This document shows positions 23,751-31,821 of a stretch of DNA of 64,000 nucleotides, one piece after another (the stretch's first letter is position 1; every line of letters starts with the position of its first letter). This DNA is from Aquimarina sp. MMG016 (lineage in GTDB: Bacteria; Bacteroidota; Bacteroidia; Flavobacteriales; Flavobacteriaceae): assembly GCF_018100805.1 (NCBI RefSeq), contig NZ_JAGJEA010000002.1:1-64000 (forward strand), given 5' to 3'. The notes under the pieces were generated by a model that was not told where the DNA came from, ran no database searches, and was given only the letters and a program-made list of their open reading frames with translations. A program made the translations under genes and the position numbers.

Positions 23751-24152
23751 ATGTATAGTAAGGAGGAAAAATTGAGTTTGCTTTCAGAAATGATACAATT
23801 TGCAAAAGCAGATAGGAGGTATAAAGAGCAAGAACATAATTTTATTTTGGTAGTAGCTGCTCAGTTAGGTGTTTCTAAAGAAGAAATAGATGATTTGTAT
23901 GATAATGGAGCTGAAAAAAAGAATCTTCAACCAGAATCACAGAGAATTCTTCAATTTCATAGGTTAGTACTACTCATGAATGTAGATCAGGAAGCTTCAC
24001 CTAAAGAGATTCATAAGATCAAAGATTTGGGTTTGCAAATGGGGCTTCGTCCTGAAGCTATAGATACAGTTTTAGAAGAAATGCATAAGTATCCTAATAA
24101 AGTAATCCCTCCTAATGAATTGATTTCAATTTTTTCAAGGTTTTATAATTAG
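23751..24152 (+). CDS. TerB-like small helical protein
   Basis: A 133-residue all-helical cytosolic protein: EEKLSLLSEMIQFAKADRRY, EQEHNFILVVAAQLGVSKEE and the second half EIHKIKDLGLQMGLRPEAID, the two-unit pattern of the TerB/DJlA-N fold (tellurite-resistance-like). TerB folds bind metal through acidic residues; the acidic D/E at E..D..RYKEQEHN fits. No Ter operon is present, so tellurite resistance should not be assumed. The start at 23751 is chosen because a longer form would run through the promoter. Confidence 0.7.
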   Translation: MYSKEEKLSLLSEMIQFAKADRRYKEQEHNFILVVAAQLGVSKEEIDDLYDNGAEKKNLQPESQRILQFHRLVLLMNVDQEASPKEIHKIKDLGLQMGLRPEAIDTVLEEMHKYPNKVIPPNELISIFSRFYN

Positions 24153-24164
24153 TGAGACTGTACA

Positions 24165-24230
24165 TTCAAAATCCGCTTTGGCGGAGCATTGAATGTATCT
24201 AGTCGAACTATCCCGTTGTAGAACGGGATC
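24165..24230. repeat. 66-bp hairpin-rich direct repeat, copy 1
   Basis: This unit matches 24251-24316 at 65 of 66 positions. Inside it ACATTCAA (starting 24162) ... TTGAATGT encloses CCGC-tttg-GCGG, followed by a second hairpin TCCCGTT-gtag-AACGGGA. The two adjacent hairpins recall REP/BIME-type repeats. A minus-strand open frame through it is not a convincing gene. Confidence 0.75.
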
Positions 24231-24250
24231 CATTCAGTTTTTATGCTGTT

Positions 24251-24316
24251 TTCAAAATCCGCTTTGGCGGAGCATTGAATGTATCTAGTCGAACTATCCC
24301 GTTGTAGAACGAGATC
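24251..24316. repeat. 66-bp hairpin-rich direct repeat, copy 2
   Basis: It differs from copy 1 by a single base, in the arm of the second hairpin (AACGAGA instead of AACGGGA). The offset between copies is 86 bases. The 20 bases between them are unrelated to the unit. Confidence 0.75.
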
Positions 24317-24398
24317 TATCTTTGTTGATGATTCAATTCCAAAGACAAAGTATTTTTGAATTGTTTTCTTAATAAAATTTAAAATATTTTTTCTACCA

Positions 24399-24427
24399 CC
24401 TGCAAGTTGATTCTTGCGGGTTTTTTT
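24399..24427 (+). terminator. Terminator after the repeat pair
   Basis: CCTGCAAG (24399-24406), loop ttgatt, CTTGCGGG (24413-24420) with one G-T pair, then T7. It may end the TerB-like gene transcript, 250 bases downstream of its stop codon, or an RNA made from the repeat region. Confidence 0.75.
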
Positions 24428-24490
24428 ATGAGATTTTGTCATCAAAAACTACATAATAAAGACAAAATGACAGTTTGTGTTATCGTAAAT

Positions 24491-24505
24491 ATGTCATAAT
24501 GACAT
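24491..24505. promoter_or_regulatory. 15-bp palindrome upstream of hsp20
   Basis: ATGTCAT-a-ATGACAT is a perfect palindrome 78 bases before the hsp20 start; another TGACA lies at 24468-24472. It is a plausible operator for a stress regulator. The regulator is unknown. Confidence 0.5.
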
Positions 24506-24582
24506 TAAATCTGCAATGGAACCCTAATTGCTATATACATATTGATTTTAAAATTAAGATTAACCTTTAAAAAGAATATACA

Positions 24583-25017
24583 ATGAGTTTAGTAAAAAGA
24601 ACAGACAGATTACCTTTCCTTTTAGATGATTTTTTTAACGCAGATTGGTTAGGAGGAACGTCTAATATCAGTAAAATTGGATTCAATACTCCAGCAGTTA
24701 ATGTAAAAGAATCAGATAATGATTTTGCTATAGAATTAGCTGCTCCAGGATTGACTAAAGAGGATTTTAATATAGAACTAGATAATGATGTTCTTATCAT
24801 TTCTTCGGAAACCAAATCTGAAAAGGAAACAAAGCAAGACGGTAAATACACAAGAAAAGAATTTGGCTATAGTATCTTTAAACGTAGGTTTAACTTACCA
24901 GATACGGTAAATGGTGCAGATATAGCAGCTTCTTATGAAAATGGAGTGTTAGTACTAACATTACCTAAAAAAGAAGAGGCAAAAGTACAACCTAAGAGGT
25001 TGATTGAGATTTCATAA
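24583..25017 (+). CDS. Hsp20/alpha-crystallin small heat-shock protein
   Basis: A 144-residue ATP-independent holdase. The alpha-crystallin domain spans about residues 38-140 (NTPAVNVKESDNDFAIELAA, DFNIELDNDVLIISSETKSE, FGYSIFKRRFNLPDTV, ASYENGVLVLTLPKKEEAKV). The N-terminal 37 residues (MSLVKRTDRLPFLLDDFFNA) form the variable arm. Length is typical. It keeps unfolding proteins soluble in the cytosol. Single gene between a palindromic operator and a strong terminator. Confidence 0.94.
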   Translation: MSLVKRTDRLPFLLDDFFNADWLGGTSNISKIGFNTPAVNVKESDNDFAIELAAPGLTKEDFNIELDNDVLIISSETKSEKETKQDGKYTRKEFGYSIFKRRFNLPDTVNGADIAASYENGVLVLTLPKKEEAKVQPKRLIEIS

Positions 25018-25054
25018 TTTGATTTGAGATTTATTTAGTTAGTTAATTGTTACG

Positions 25055-25084
25055 AAAAACGTCCTGATATTCAGGACGTTTTTT
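25055..25084 (+). terminator. hsp20 terminator
   Basis: AAAAACGTCCTGA (25055-25067), loop tat, TCAGGACGTTTTT (25071-25083): a 13-bp stem with a T run. Confidence 0.88.
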
Positions 25085-25143
25085 ATTAGTGAAACTATAT
25101 TTTGAAAAATTGCATTGCAAAGCACTTACCAGAGCTACTTTTC

Positions 25144-25590
25144 TTAGTCTTGTAAAGACTTACCGTATGGTCCATCTTTACTTATTGCTTTGGAGTAACT
25201 GGTTTTTTCTTTAAGATTCATAACAAGATATGTTTCTTTCCTTATGGTGATTGTTATTTGATCTTCTTCCCAATATATTTTGATATCTTTTTTCCTCAGG
25301 TTTTTTACGTAACTATGTTTATTAGAAAATGCTTTGCTTAATGGAGGAGTATTGCCTAACTCTAATATGTCATCTATATTGACATCCAATAATTTGGGAT
25401 CAATGACAGAACATAAAAACCCGTCAAAATCAATTCCTTCTTTATCCTTTTGTAATAGGTGACACCATACTGAACAGTCATCCTCCTCGATCATAATAGT
25501 TCTGTTAGATTTGGGATCAGTATAGCTGATAAATATATTTTCATTGACAGTGTCAGAATTGAATACACTGGTAAAGAAAGATAAAAACAT
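25144..25590 (-). CDS. Hypothetical 148-residue protein
   Basis: I do not recognise this family. The protein is mostly beta-strand in character (ENIFISYTDPKSNRTIMIEE, DIKIYWEEDQITITIRKETY), acidic, without clear signal peptide or membrane segment. Two Cys occur close together (DDCSVWCHLLQ). Coding potential is supported by a full open frame and normal codon use. AAACAGT direct repeats lie 45-62 bases upstream, so it may be controlled by the LytTR regulator whose gene ends 288 bases away. Confidence 0.6.
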   Translation of the reverse strand: MFLSFFTSVFNSDTVNENIFISYTDPKSNRTIMIEEDDCSVWCHLLQKDKEGIDFDGFLCSVIDPKLLDVNIDDILELGNTPPLSKAFSNKHSYVKNLRKKDIKIYWEEDQITITIRKETYLVMNLKEKTSYSKAISKDGPYGKSLQD

Positions 25591-25634
25591 AATTCAAATT
25601 TAGGGCATTAGTATAATCTCTGCGATATCTCGTT

Positions 25635-25652
25635 AAACAGTTTGTAAACAGT
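25635..25652. promoter_or_regulatory. AAACAGT direct repeat, candidate LytTR site
   Basis: AAACAGT at 25635-25641 and 25646-25652, 11 bases apart; AACAGTTGT occurs again at 25850-25858. Repeats with a central GT(T) about one helical turn apart are typical of LytTR-domain binding sites. Next to the LytTR response-regulator gene. Confidence 0.45.
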
Positions 25653-25737
25653 AAATTATAATAGTAGAGTTTTCCCTAAAAAAAAGTATTGATAATGGTG
25701 TGATTTTGCGAAGCTACTAAATTATTTGGTAAACCTG

Positions 25738-25778
25738 TAGGGGAAAAACCGTAATTTAGTATAGGGTTTTTTCCCCTA
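25738..25778. repeat. GC-rich long hairpin downstream of the response-regulator gene
   Basis: TAGGGGAAAAACC (25738-25750) and GGGTTTTTTCCCCTA (25764-25778) pair with one bulge; the loop is 13 bases. No T run follows, so a terminator role is uncertain. It lies 100-140 bases beyond the stop codon of the LytTR gene. Confidence 0.5.
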
Positions 25779-25877
25779 TGTTCCGTTCTGAGATACTATA
25801 AAACCTATGAAAAACATTCAATGCGTGTAGCTAAAAAAATGTAAACTTTAACAGTTGTTCAGCTTTAAAAGAAATTT

Positions 25878-26636
25878 TTATAAGTCTAGCCATTTTTTAA
25901 AGTTAGAGGTGCGTTCACGCGAGACTATGATTTGTTCCTCTTCCTTAGGTATTAATTTTAGTAGCAGTCTACTATTAAAATAACTATGAATTTCAGTTAC
26001 CGCTTTTACAGAAACCATAAACTTTCTATTAATTCTAAAAAAATGAACTGGATCTAAAATGTCTTCTAATTGGTCAATTGAGTATTCGATAGGATATTGT
26101 TGTCCATTATGAGCATGTAAAAAGATAGTGCCTTCGTGGGACTTAAAGTATGCAATGTCTTCAACACTAAAAGTGTTGAATTGGTTACCTACTTTAACCA
26201 TAAAACGACGTTTGAATTCTTTAGAAAACAAATCTTTAATCTTCTCAAACTTATCTTCGTTTAGTATGCTGCTATTATCTAAGTGATTCTTTCTATATTT
26301 TTCCAATGCATTTTTTAGATCTTTTTTATCTATCGGTTTTAACAGATAATCTAATCCGTTATATTTAAAACCTCTGATAGCATATTCATTATAAGCAGTA
26401 GTGAAGATAACCGGTGGGTGATTATCTAATGCATCTAAGATGTCAAACCCGTATCCGTCGTTTAATTGAATATCTAGAAAAATTAAATCTGGTAATGGGT
26501 TTTTAGTAAACCATTGTAAACCACTTTCTACAGAGGTAATCTGACCAGCAATGTTTATTTCTGGAGCTAATTCTTCAATTAAACTTGCTAACCGTCTTGA
26601 AGCAATATTTTCATCCTCTATAATAACTGCATTCAT
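25878..26636 (-). CDS. LytTR-family response regulator
   Basis: 252 residues: receiver domain with acceptor Asp in LIFLDIQLNDGYGFDIL (about Asp55), FTTAYNEYAIRGF and LLKPIDKKDL, then the LytTR DNA-binding domain (FMVKVGNQFNTFSVEDIAYF, HFFRINRKFMVSVKAVTEI, IIVSRERTSNFKKWL). It acts with the kinase encoded 1 base upstream (stop at 26638), and likely drives the divergent TonB receptor gene and other targets. Cytosolic. Confidence 0.92.
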   Translation of the reverse strand: MNAVIIEDENIASRRLASLIEELAPEINIAGQITSVESGLQWFTKNPLPDLIFLDIQLNDGYGFDILDALDNHPPVIFTTAYNEYAIRGFKYNGLDYLLKPIDKKDLKNALEKYRKNHLDNSSILNEDKFEKIKDLFSKEFKRRFMVKVGNQFNTFSVEDIAYFKSHEGTIFLHAHNGQQYPIEYSIDQLEDILDPVHFFRINRKFMVSVKAVTEIHSYFNSRLLLKLIPKEEEQIIVSRERTSNFKKWLDL

Positions 26637-26637
26637 T

Positions 26638-27720
26638 TTATGAAACTTTTACAATAGCAACCTCTTTAATGTTTTTGTTCAATAGTGGTATAGTAACTTT
26701 GAAATAACCGTCTTCGGTTTCAATGAGTACTTTTTGATTGGTGTAAAAAGCATACCGTTTTTGTATGTTTTTGAGTCCTAGTTTTGTAGATTCTTCTTTT
26801 TGCTTTCTAACATGAAGATTATTTTTTATAAGTATATGATGTTTATTAATAGAAACAATACTTATCTCCAAAGGTTTTTCTTTTGAATAATAATTATGTT
26901 TCAGTGCATTTTCTACAAGCATTTGTAGTGTTAAGGTAGGAATGATATAAGCAGAAGGGTCAACAGTGATACTGGTAGTAATACTTAATGCTCCTTCGTG
27001 ACGTACATTCATCATAAAAATGAAGGAATCCAAAAAACTAAGTTCTTTTTCCAAACTTACTAAATCTTCTTCTCTATTATCCAAAATATATCGATAACAA
27101 GAAGCTAGTCTTGATACAAAATCCGAGGCCAGATCTCTATCTTCATACATCAGGGATGTCAAAGTGTTTAAACTATTAAAAAGAAAATGTGGACTAATCT
27201 GGTTTTTTAAAGATTTGTATTTAGAGGTTACCACTTCTTTTTTGAGTTTATTCATCGTATTTTCTAGTTCCTTTTTTTGTTGTAGTGCAAAATAAAACAT
27301 GTTGAATACTATAGCTGCAAAGCCTAATACTGCCGCTCTAAAAAAATCTATTCTAAACCTTAACCAAGGATCATCCGTATCAATTTGACAAATCTGATCT
27401 AATTCGAAGATTGCAGTGTAATATACCAATCCAGAAATAGGAAGTACAATAAGTAGATTGAGCCCTAATATCTTAAAACCATTAGATATGTCCAGACTTT
27501 TATTGGTATCATTATGTAGTTCCCTTCTTATCAACCAATCATTAATTTCCCAGGCTAGCATCAATAGAAAAAAAGCACTTACATAATAAAATATTCCGGG
27601 AGGATCAAATATTCCAGAATCGTCTTTATCATGATTTATAGTCAGCTTCACAAAAAAGTAAACCAGATTTACTATCATAAAGCGAATAATAAATTTTTTT
27701 ATGTAATTCTTAGATATCAC
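26638..27720 (-). CDS. LytS/YehU-type sensor histidine kinase
   Basis: The 360-residue protein has about four membrane segments (e.g. FYYVSAFFLLMLAWEINDWL, NLLIVLPISGLVYYTAIFEL), then the His_kinase domain with LKNQISPHFLFNSLNTLTSL (phospho-acceptor His) and an HATPase region (TLTLQMLVENALKHNYYS). No periplasmic sensor domain of size is present, so it probably senses a membrane or outer-membrane signal. The start at 27720 is GTG and keeps the basic MISKNYIKKF segment before the first helix; ATG at 27678 is the alternative. Forms an operon with the LytTR gene. Confidence 0.88.
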   Translation of the reverse strand: MISKNYIKKFIIRFMIVNLVYFFVKLTINHDKDDSGIFDPPGIFYYVSAFFLLMLAWEINDWLIRRELHNDTNKSLDISNGFKILGLNLLIVLPISGLVYYTAIFELDQICQIDTDDPWLRFRIDFFRAAVLGFAAIVFNMFYFALQQKKELENTMNKLKKEVVTSKYKSLKNQISPHFLFNSLNTLTSLMYEDRDLASDFVSRLASCYRYILDNREEDLVSLEKELSFLDSFIFMMNVRHEGALSITTSITVDPSAYIIPTLTLQMLVENALKHNYYSKEKPLEISIVSINKHHILIKNNLHVRKQKEESTKLGLKNIQKRYAFYTNQKVLIETEDGYFKVTIPLLNKNIKEVAIVKVS

Positions 27721-27794
27721 TAGTAATGCTGCATATGATTAATGCTTATAAAGATACATAACATAGAAGCAATGTTACTTTTATTAGGGATTCA

Positions 27795-27823
27795 ATTGTT
27801 AAATTAGTTGTTGAATTGTTGTT
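27795..27823. promoter_or_regulatory. Repeated GTT-containing blocks between kinase and TonB receptor
   Basis: ATTGTT at 27795, TAGTTG at 27805 and ATTGTT at 27815 lie 10 bases apart in the divergent 262-base gap. The spacing suits a LytTR regulator, which contacts successive major grooves. No other gene is seen in the gap. The blocks are AT-rich, so chance is possible. Confidence 0.35.
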
Positions 27824-27982
27824 ATATATACTTGATCCGAAAAACTAAATTTCAATAAAAGGTAGAAGATCTTAAAAAGAAAAAATAACACTTCAGTAAT
27901 AAAATTATCAATTCAGAGAGATAGGGTTTTAATCTTTAAATAAACCAATCATCTTTGATTTAAATCATAAAATCATAGACTT

Positions 27983-30367
27983 ATGAAAAAGGTTTTTTTA
28001 TTATTATTACTTTTTTGCGTGTTTATTTCTAATGCTCAGACCGGTGTTATAAAAGGACTTGTTAAAGATAAACAGTCCGAAACTCCTTTGGTCGGAGCTA
28101 CAGTAGAATTGTTAAATGTAGAACAAGCAATTGGTTCTGTTACCGATATAGATGGTTATTTCACATTAGAAAATGTACCATTAGGGCGTCAGAGTATCAG
28201 AGTAAGTTTTATTGGTTTTGAATCTATTACACTACCTAATATTGTGGTAACTTCAGGGAAAGATGCAGTGACTAATATAAGTCTTGTGGAGTCTTTTGAT
28301 CAATTGGATGAAGTAGTGATCACTAATGGTAACGCCAAAGCTAAAGCTATTAACAAATTGGCATCAGTTTCTGCCAGACAGTTTGGAGTAGAAGAAGTAA
28401 CACGTTTTTCTGGTGGAAGAAGTGATGTGGGGCGTCTTGCGGCTAATTTTGCGGGAGTATCCGCTCCTGATGATAGTCGTAATGATATTGTGGTTCGTGG
28501 AAACTCGCCTACGGGACTACTTTGGCGCCTGGAAGGAGTTCCAATCCCTAGTCCGAATCATTTTTCTACATTAGGAACTACAGGAGGCCCTGTTTCGGCT
28601 TTAAATCCAAATATGTTAAAGAACTCAGACTTCATTACTTCAGCTTTTCCTGCCGAGTACGGAAACGCCATTGGGGGAGTATTCGATCTTGGTTTTAGAA
28701 AAGGAAATTTAGATGATTATGAATATACTGCTCAGGTTGGTATTTTTACTGGAATAGAAGCTATGGCAGAAGGCCCATTAGGAAAGAACAAAGGATCGTT
28801 TCTAATAGCCGGACGATATTCTTTGGTTGGATTATTGGGTGTTGGAGCAGGAGGAACATCGGCTGCCCCTAACTATTCTGATATTTCTTTTAATGTTGAT
28901 TTTGGAAAAGGTAAACTTGGGAACCTATCTTTGTTTGGAATTATTGGGTTTTCTGATATTGAATTCCTTGGAGATGATATTGATGAAGATGATTTATTTG
29001 CTGCTGAAGATGAAAACACTTTTGTAGATTCTGGTTTTGGGGTTGTAGGTCTAAAGCATCAGGTTAATATTGGAAAAAGTTCCTACTTAAGAACAATACT
29101 TTCGGGCGCTACAAATACCAATGAGTTTAATGCCGACCGTTTTATTGATAAAGATACTCCACAAGAGCGGATCATTTCATATACGGAAGCGGATAATACA
29201 GAAACTCGGTTGTCATTCTCTACACTTTTTAATTCAAAATTGAGCAGTAGAAGCACTTTGAGAGCTGGTGTACTAGTAGAAAATTTTACAATAGAATCAT
29301 TACTGCGTGATCGCACTGAACAACCAGATCTGAATCTGGATGGAGATCCTGACCTTACTACTTTTAGAGATATTGATGATGATCTTACTATTATTCAACC
29401 TTTTATTCAAGGACAATTTCGGTTTACCAAAAACTTAACTATAAATGCAGGATTACATAGTCAATATAGCACGCTTAATAAGCAATTTGTATTCGAACCC
29501 AGAGCAGGGGCAACTTATAAAATAGCTAAAAATCATAATCTTAGTATAGGGTATGGATTGCATTATCAGCCAGTACCGCTACCATTATTATTCTTGAATG
29601 AAAATGTAAATGGAGAGATAATACAAACGAATAGAAATTTGGACTTTGTACAGAGTAGTCATTATGTATTAGGATACGATGTTAGGATAAGTAACAGTTG
29701 GCGTGGTAAAATCGAAGTATATTATCAGGATATTAAGGATGCAGCTGTAGAGGCTTTTCCATCGAGTTATTCATCATTAACCGAGGGAGCTGATTTTGGG
29801 TTTGATAATGATAGAGTGTCTTTGGTTAATGAAGGAGTAGGTTTTAATCAAGGTATTGAGTTTACTCTGGAGAAATTCTTTACTGATGGATATTATGGGT
29901 TATTAACGACTTCTTTCTTTGAAAGTAAATATGAAGGAAGTGATAATATCGAACGTAATACTCCTTTCAATAATGGGTATGTCTTGAATCTTTTGGCTGG
30001 AAAAGAATTTTTAATAGGAAAAGGTAATAAGGATGTATTGTTTTTTGATACCCGACTTACTTTATCCGGAGGAAGATATTTTACTCCAGTTGATTTAAAT
30101 GCTTCTCAACAAGCGGGTTTTGAAGTATTGCAGGAGGACATTGCCTTTAGTCAACAAATTGACGATTATTTTAGATGGGATGTTAAGTTTGGATATAAAA
30201 TCAACAGTAGAACTAAAAAAACTTCACATCAATTCTATGTTGATCTACAGAATGTAAGTAATAATGATAATGTATTTGTAAGACGGTATAATCGATTAAC
30301 CAATAGTGTTGATGAGGTTAATCAGATTGGTTTCTTCCCGGATTTTGGGTATAGATTTCAGTTTTAA
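27983..30367 (+). CDS. TonB-dependent receptor with carboxypeptidase-like domain
   Basis: A 794-residue outer-membrane protein: signal peptide (MKKVFLLLLLFCVFISNAQ), CarboxypepD-reg-like domain (VIKGLVKDKQSETPLVGATV, about 20-110), plug domain (VEEVTRFSGGRSDVGRLAAN, DIVVRGNSPTGLLWRLEGVP) and a beta-barrel ending in GYRFQF with terminal Phe. No SusD partner follows, so it is not a PUL-type SusC. Ligand unknown. Divergent from a LytTR kinase/regulator pair, which is the likely control system. The DUF1569-like gene starts 26 bases downstream. Confidence 0.9.
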   Translation: MKKVFLLLLLFCVFISNAQTGVIKGLVKDKQSETPLVGATVELLNVEQAIGSVTDIDGYFTLENVPLGRQSIRVSFIGFESITLPNIVVTSGKDAVTNISLVESFDQLDEVVITNGNAKAKAINKLASVSARQFGVEEVTRFSGGRSDVGRLAANFAGVSAPDDSRNDIVVRGNSPTGLLWRLEGVPIPSPNHFSTLGTTGGPVSALNPNMLKNSDFITSAFPAEYGNAIGGVFDLGFRKGNLDDYEYTAQVGIFTGIEAMAEGPLGKNKGSFLIAGRYSLVGLLGVGAGGTSAAPNYSDISFNVDFGKGKLGNLSLFGIIGFSDIEFLGDDIDEDDLFAAEDENTFVDSGFGVVGLKHQVNIGKSSYLRTILSGATNTNEFNADRFIDKDTPQERIISYTEADNTETRLSFSTLFNSKLSSRSTLRAGVLVENFTIESLLRDRTEQPDLNLDGDPDLTTFRDIDDDLTIIQPFIQGQFRFTKNLTINAGLHSQYSTLNKQFVFEPRAGATYKIAKNHNLSIGYGLHYQPVPLPLLFLNENVNGEIIQTNRNLDFVQSSHYVLGYDVRISNSWRGKIEVYYQDIKDAAVEAFPSSYSSLTEGADFGFDNDRVSLVNEGVGFNQGIEFTLEKFFTDGYYGLLTTSFFESKYEGSDNIERNTPFNNGYVLNLLAGKEFLIGKGNKDVLFFDTRLTLSGGRYFTPVDLNASQQAGFEVLQEDIAFSQQIDDYFRWDVKFGYKINSRTKKTSHQFYVDLQNVSNNDNVFVRRYNRLTNSVDEVNQIGFFPDFGYRFQF

Positions 30368-30393
30368 TACAATAAATATTTAGAATAAATGAT

Positions 30394-30933
30394 ATGAAAA
30401 AGATAGTAGTATTTGTTCTTATCTTAAGCTTGATTATTTTGGTAGTTATTCAAGTTTCTGGGCAGAGTTTAAAAAATGATGATATGACAAGCGAATTAAA
30501 TAAAATTGAGCACTATCTAGTCCATAGCGATAGTATTAATAAAGAAGTGTCCAAAGTTGCAGTAGCCTGGCATTTAGATCATAGTCTAAAAGTGATTAAT
30601 GGAATATCTGATTCTTTACAAAATTCAGATCCTACTGCATATAAAAGGAAGTTTAATATTGCACGTTTTTTTTCTTTTACATTCGGTTTTATTCCTAGAG
30701 GTAGAGCACAATCTCCCAAATATGTATTACCACCGGATACTATTAAAACGGAAGATATTGTGGCACAATTATCATTGGCAAGAGATAAATTGGTAGCACT
30801 AGATAGCTTAGATGACAAATCCAATTTTAATCATCCAGTTTTTAATCAATTAAATAAGCAACAGGCAAAGAAATTTATCAAAATACATACTCGTCATCAT
30901 CTTAAGATAGTTCGAGATATTTTGAAAGAATAA
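30394..30933 (+). CDS. Secreted DUF1569/DinB-like protein
   Basis: The 179-residue protein has an N-terminal signal segment (MKKIVVFVLILSLIILVVIQVSG). VAWHLDHSLKVINGI and the C-terminal FIKIHTRHHLKIVRDILKE, with the preceding NHPVFNQLNKQQAKKF, resemble the DUF1569/DinB four-helix fold, whose three His normally bind a metal. Export is unusual for this family. It is co-transcribed with the TonB receptor, so a role at the envelope, for example in metal or ligand handling, is inferred. Confidence 0.6.
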   Translation: MKKIVVFVLILSLIILVVIQVSGQSLKNDDMTSELNKIEHYLVHSDSINKEVSKVAVAWHLDHSLKVINGISDSLQNSDPTAYKRKFNIARFFSFTFGFIPRGRAQSPKYVLPPDTIKTEDIVAQLSLARDKLVALDSLDDKSNFNHPVFNQLNKQQAKKFIKIHTRHHLKIVRDILKE

Positions 30934-30938
30934 GTTTT

Positions 30939-31811
30939 TTATTGTATAGAAAGGTTATGTTTTAGATATCTTTTAATAGCTTTTCTATAATATTTTCTGA
31001 GTTTTCGCTTTACCTTATTATCCGGGATGTCTTCTGAGATGTTCATGCCATTTATATAAATCTTGGTTTTATTCTCATTAATTGACACCATAGAAAATTG
31101 AAAATCTCTAATAGTATCCTGATCAATAGTAATAACATCAACACGGTAATAAGGCGATTTTTGATCTTTTATTGAGTCTGGACTGTACCAATGATTTGTA
31201 GAAATGCTATCTCCTAATGGATTTGTGTCCGGATAAACCTTAATGTTATTTTCTTTTAATTCTTTAAGTATTTGATCTTTACTTTTTTTAATATGTATAG
31301 AACATTTATGACATCTTAGATTACCGTTAGAAAAAGTATAATAATACTTAAGTGGAGGCGAAGTAGCCATTAAAATAAATATCGAAGGAATTAAAATAAA
31401 AACAGGATTAATAATCACTTGTTTAAGTTGTATTCGTGGCAAGTGATCTAGCTTGTATAGTATACTATAAGAAAGAGGAAGTGTTAATAAAGCTATGAGG
31501 TCTGTATAATCTATAACTCTACTGATTTTAATAATGGCAAATGTGTTATAAAAGTTTATAAGTTCTTGAGAATAAGGTGATTTCCAAAATATAAAGAACA
31601 CCCCAGTAAAGATTATATTCCATCTTAAAAATTTGGGAAATATAAATGTCAACAAAAAAGGAAGAATAAGTATACCTATAAAATCAGAGAGCTTACCGGT
31701 TACCCAATTAGAAAAATAGTGTTTTAGAAAATGATCATTTATGAATAGAATAACCAAACCAGTTATAAACACATAATTCAGCAGATAATATTTTCTATCA
31801 AACCTCTTCAT
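30939..31811 (-). CDS. Multi-pass membrane protein, function unknown
   Basis: The 290-residue protein has about five hydrophobic segments (LLNYVFITGLVILFINDHFL, FIGILILPFLLTFIFPKFLR, IIFTGVFFIFWKSPY, YTDLIALLTLPLSYSILYKL, VIINPVFILIPSIFILMATS) and a C-terminal soluble tail (about 165-290) with one CHKC motif near residue 165. I do not recognise the family. Its start codon is 10 bases after the P450 stop, so it is probably the last gene of the same transcript. Confidence 0.65.
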   Translation of the reverse strand: MKRFDRKYYLLNYVFITGLVILFINDHFLKHYFSNWVTGKLSDFIGILILPFLLTFIFPKFLRWNIIFTGVFFIFWKSPYSQELINFYNTFAIIKISRVIDYTDLIALLTLPLSYSILYKLDHLPRIQLKQVIINPVFILIPSIFILMATSPPLKYYYTFSNGNLRCHKCSIHIKKSKDQILKELKENNIKVYPDTNPLGDSISTNHWYSPDSIKDQKSPYYRVDVITIDQDTIRDFQFSMVSINENKTKIYINGMNISEDIPDNKVKRKLRKYYRKAIKRYLKHNLSIQ

Positions 31812-31821
31812 ATGATTACGA

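Noticed and set aside
23751..24152. Tellurite resistance gene
   Set aside because: Only the TerB-like fold is visible; no other ter gene is in the window.
24149..24445. Open frame of 98 codons on the minus strand through the 66-bp repeats
   Set aside because: It consists mainly of the repeated hairpin units and has no recognisable domain; the repeat explains the open frame.
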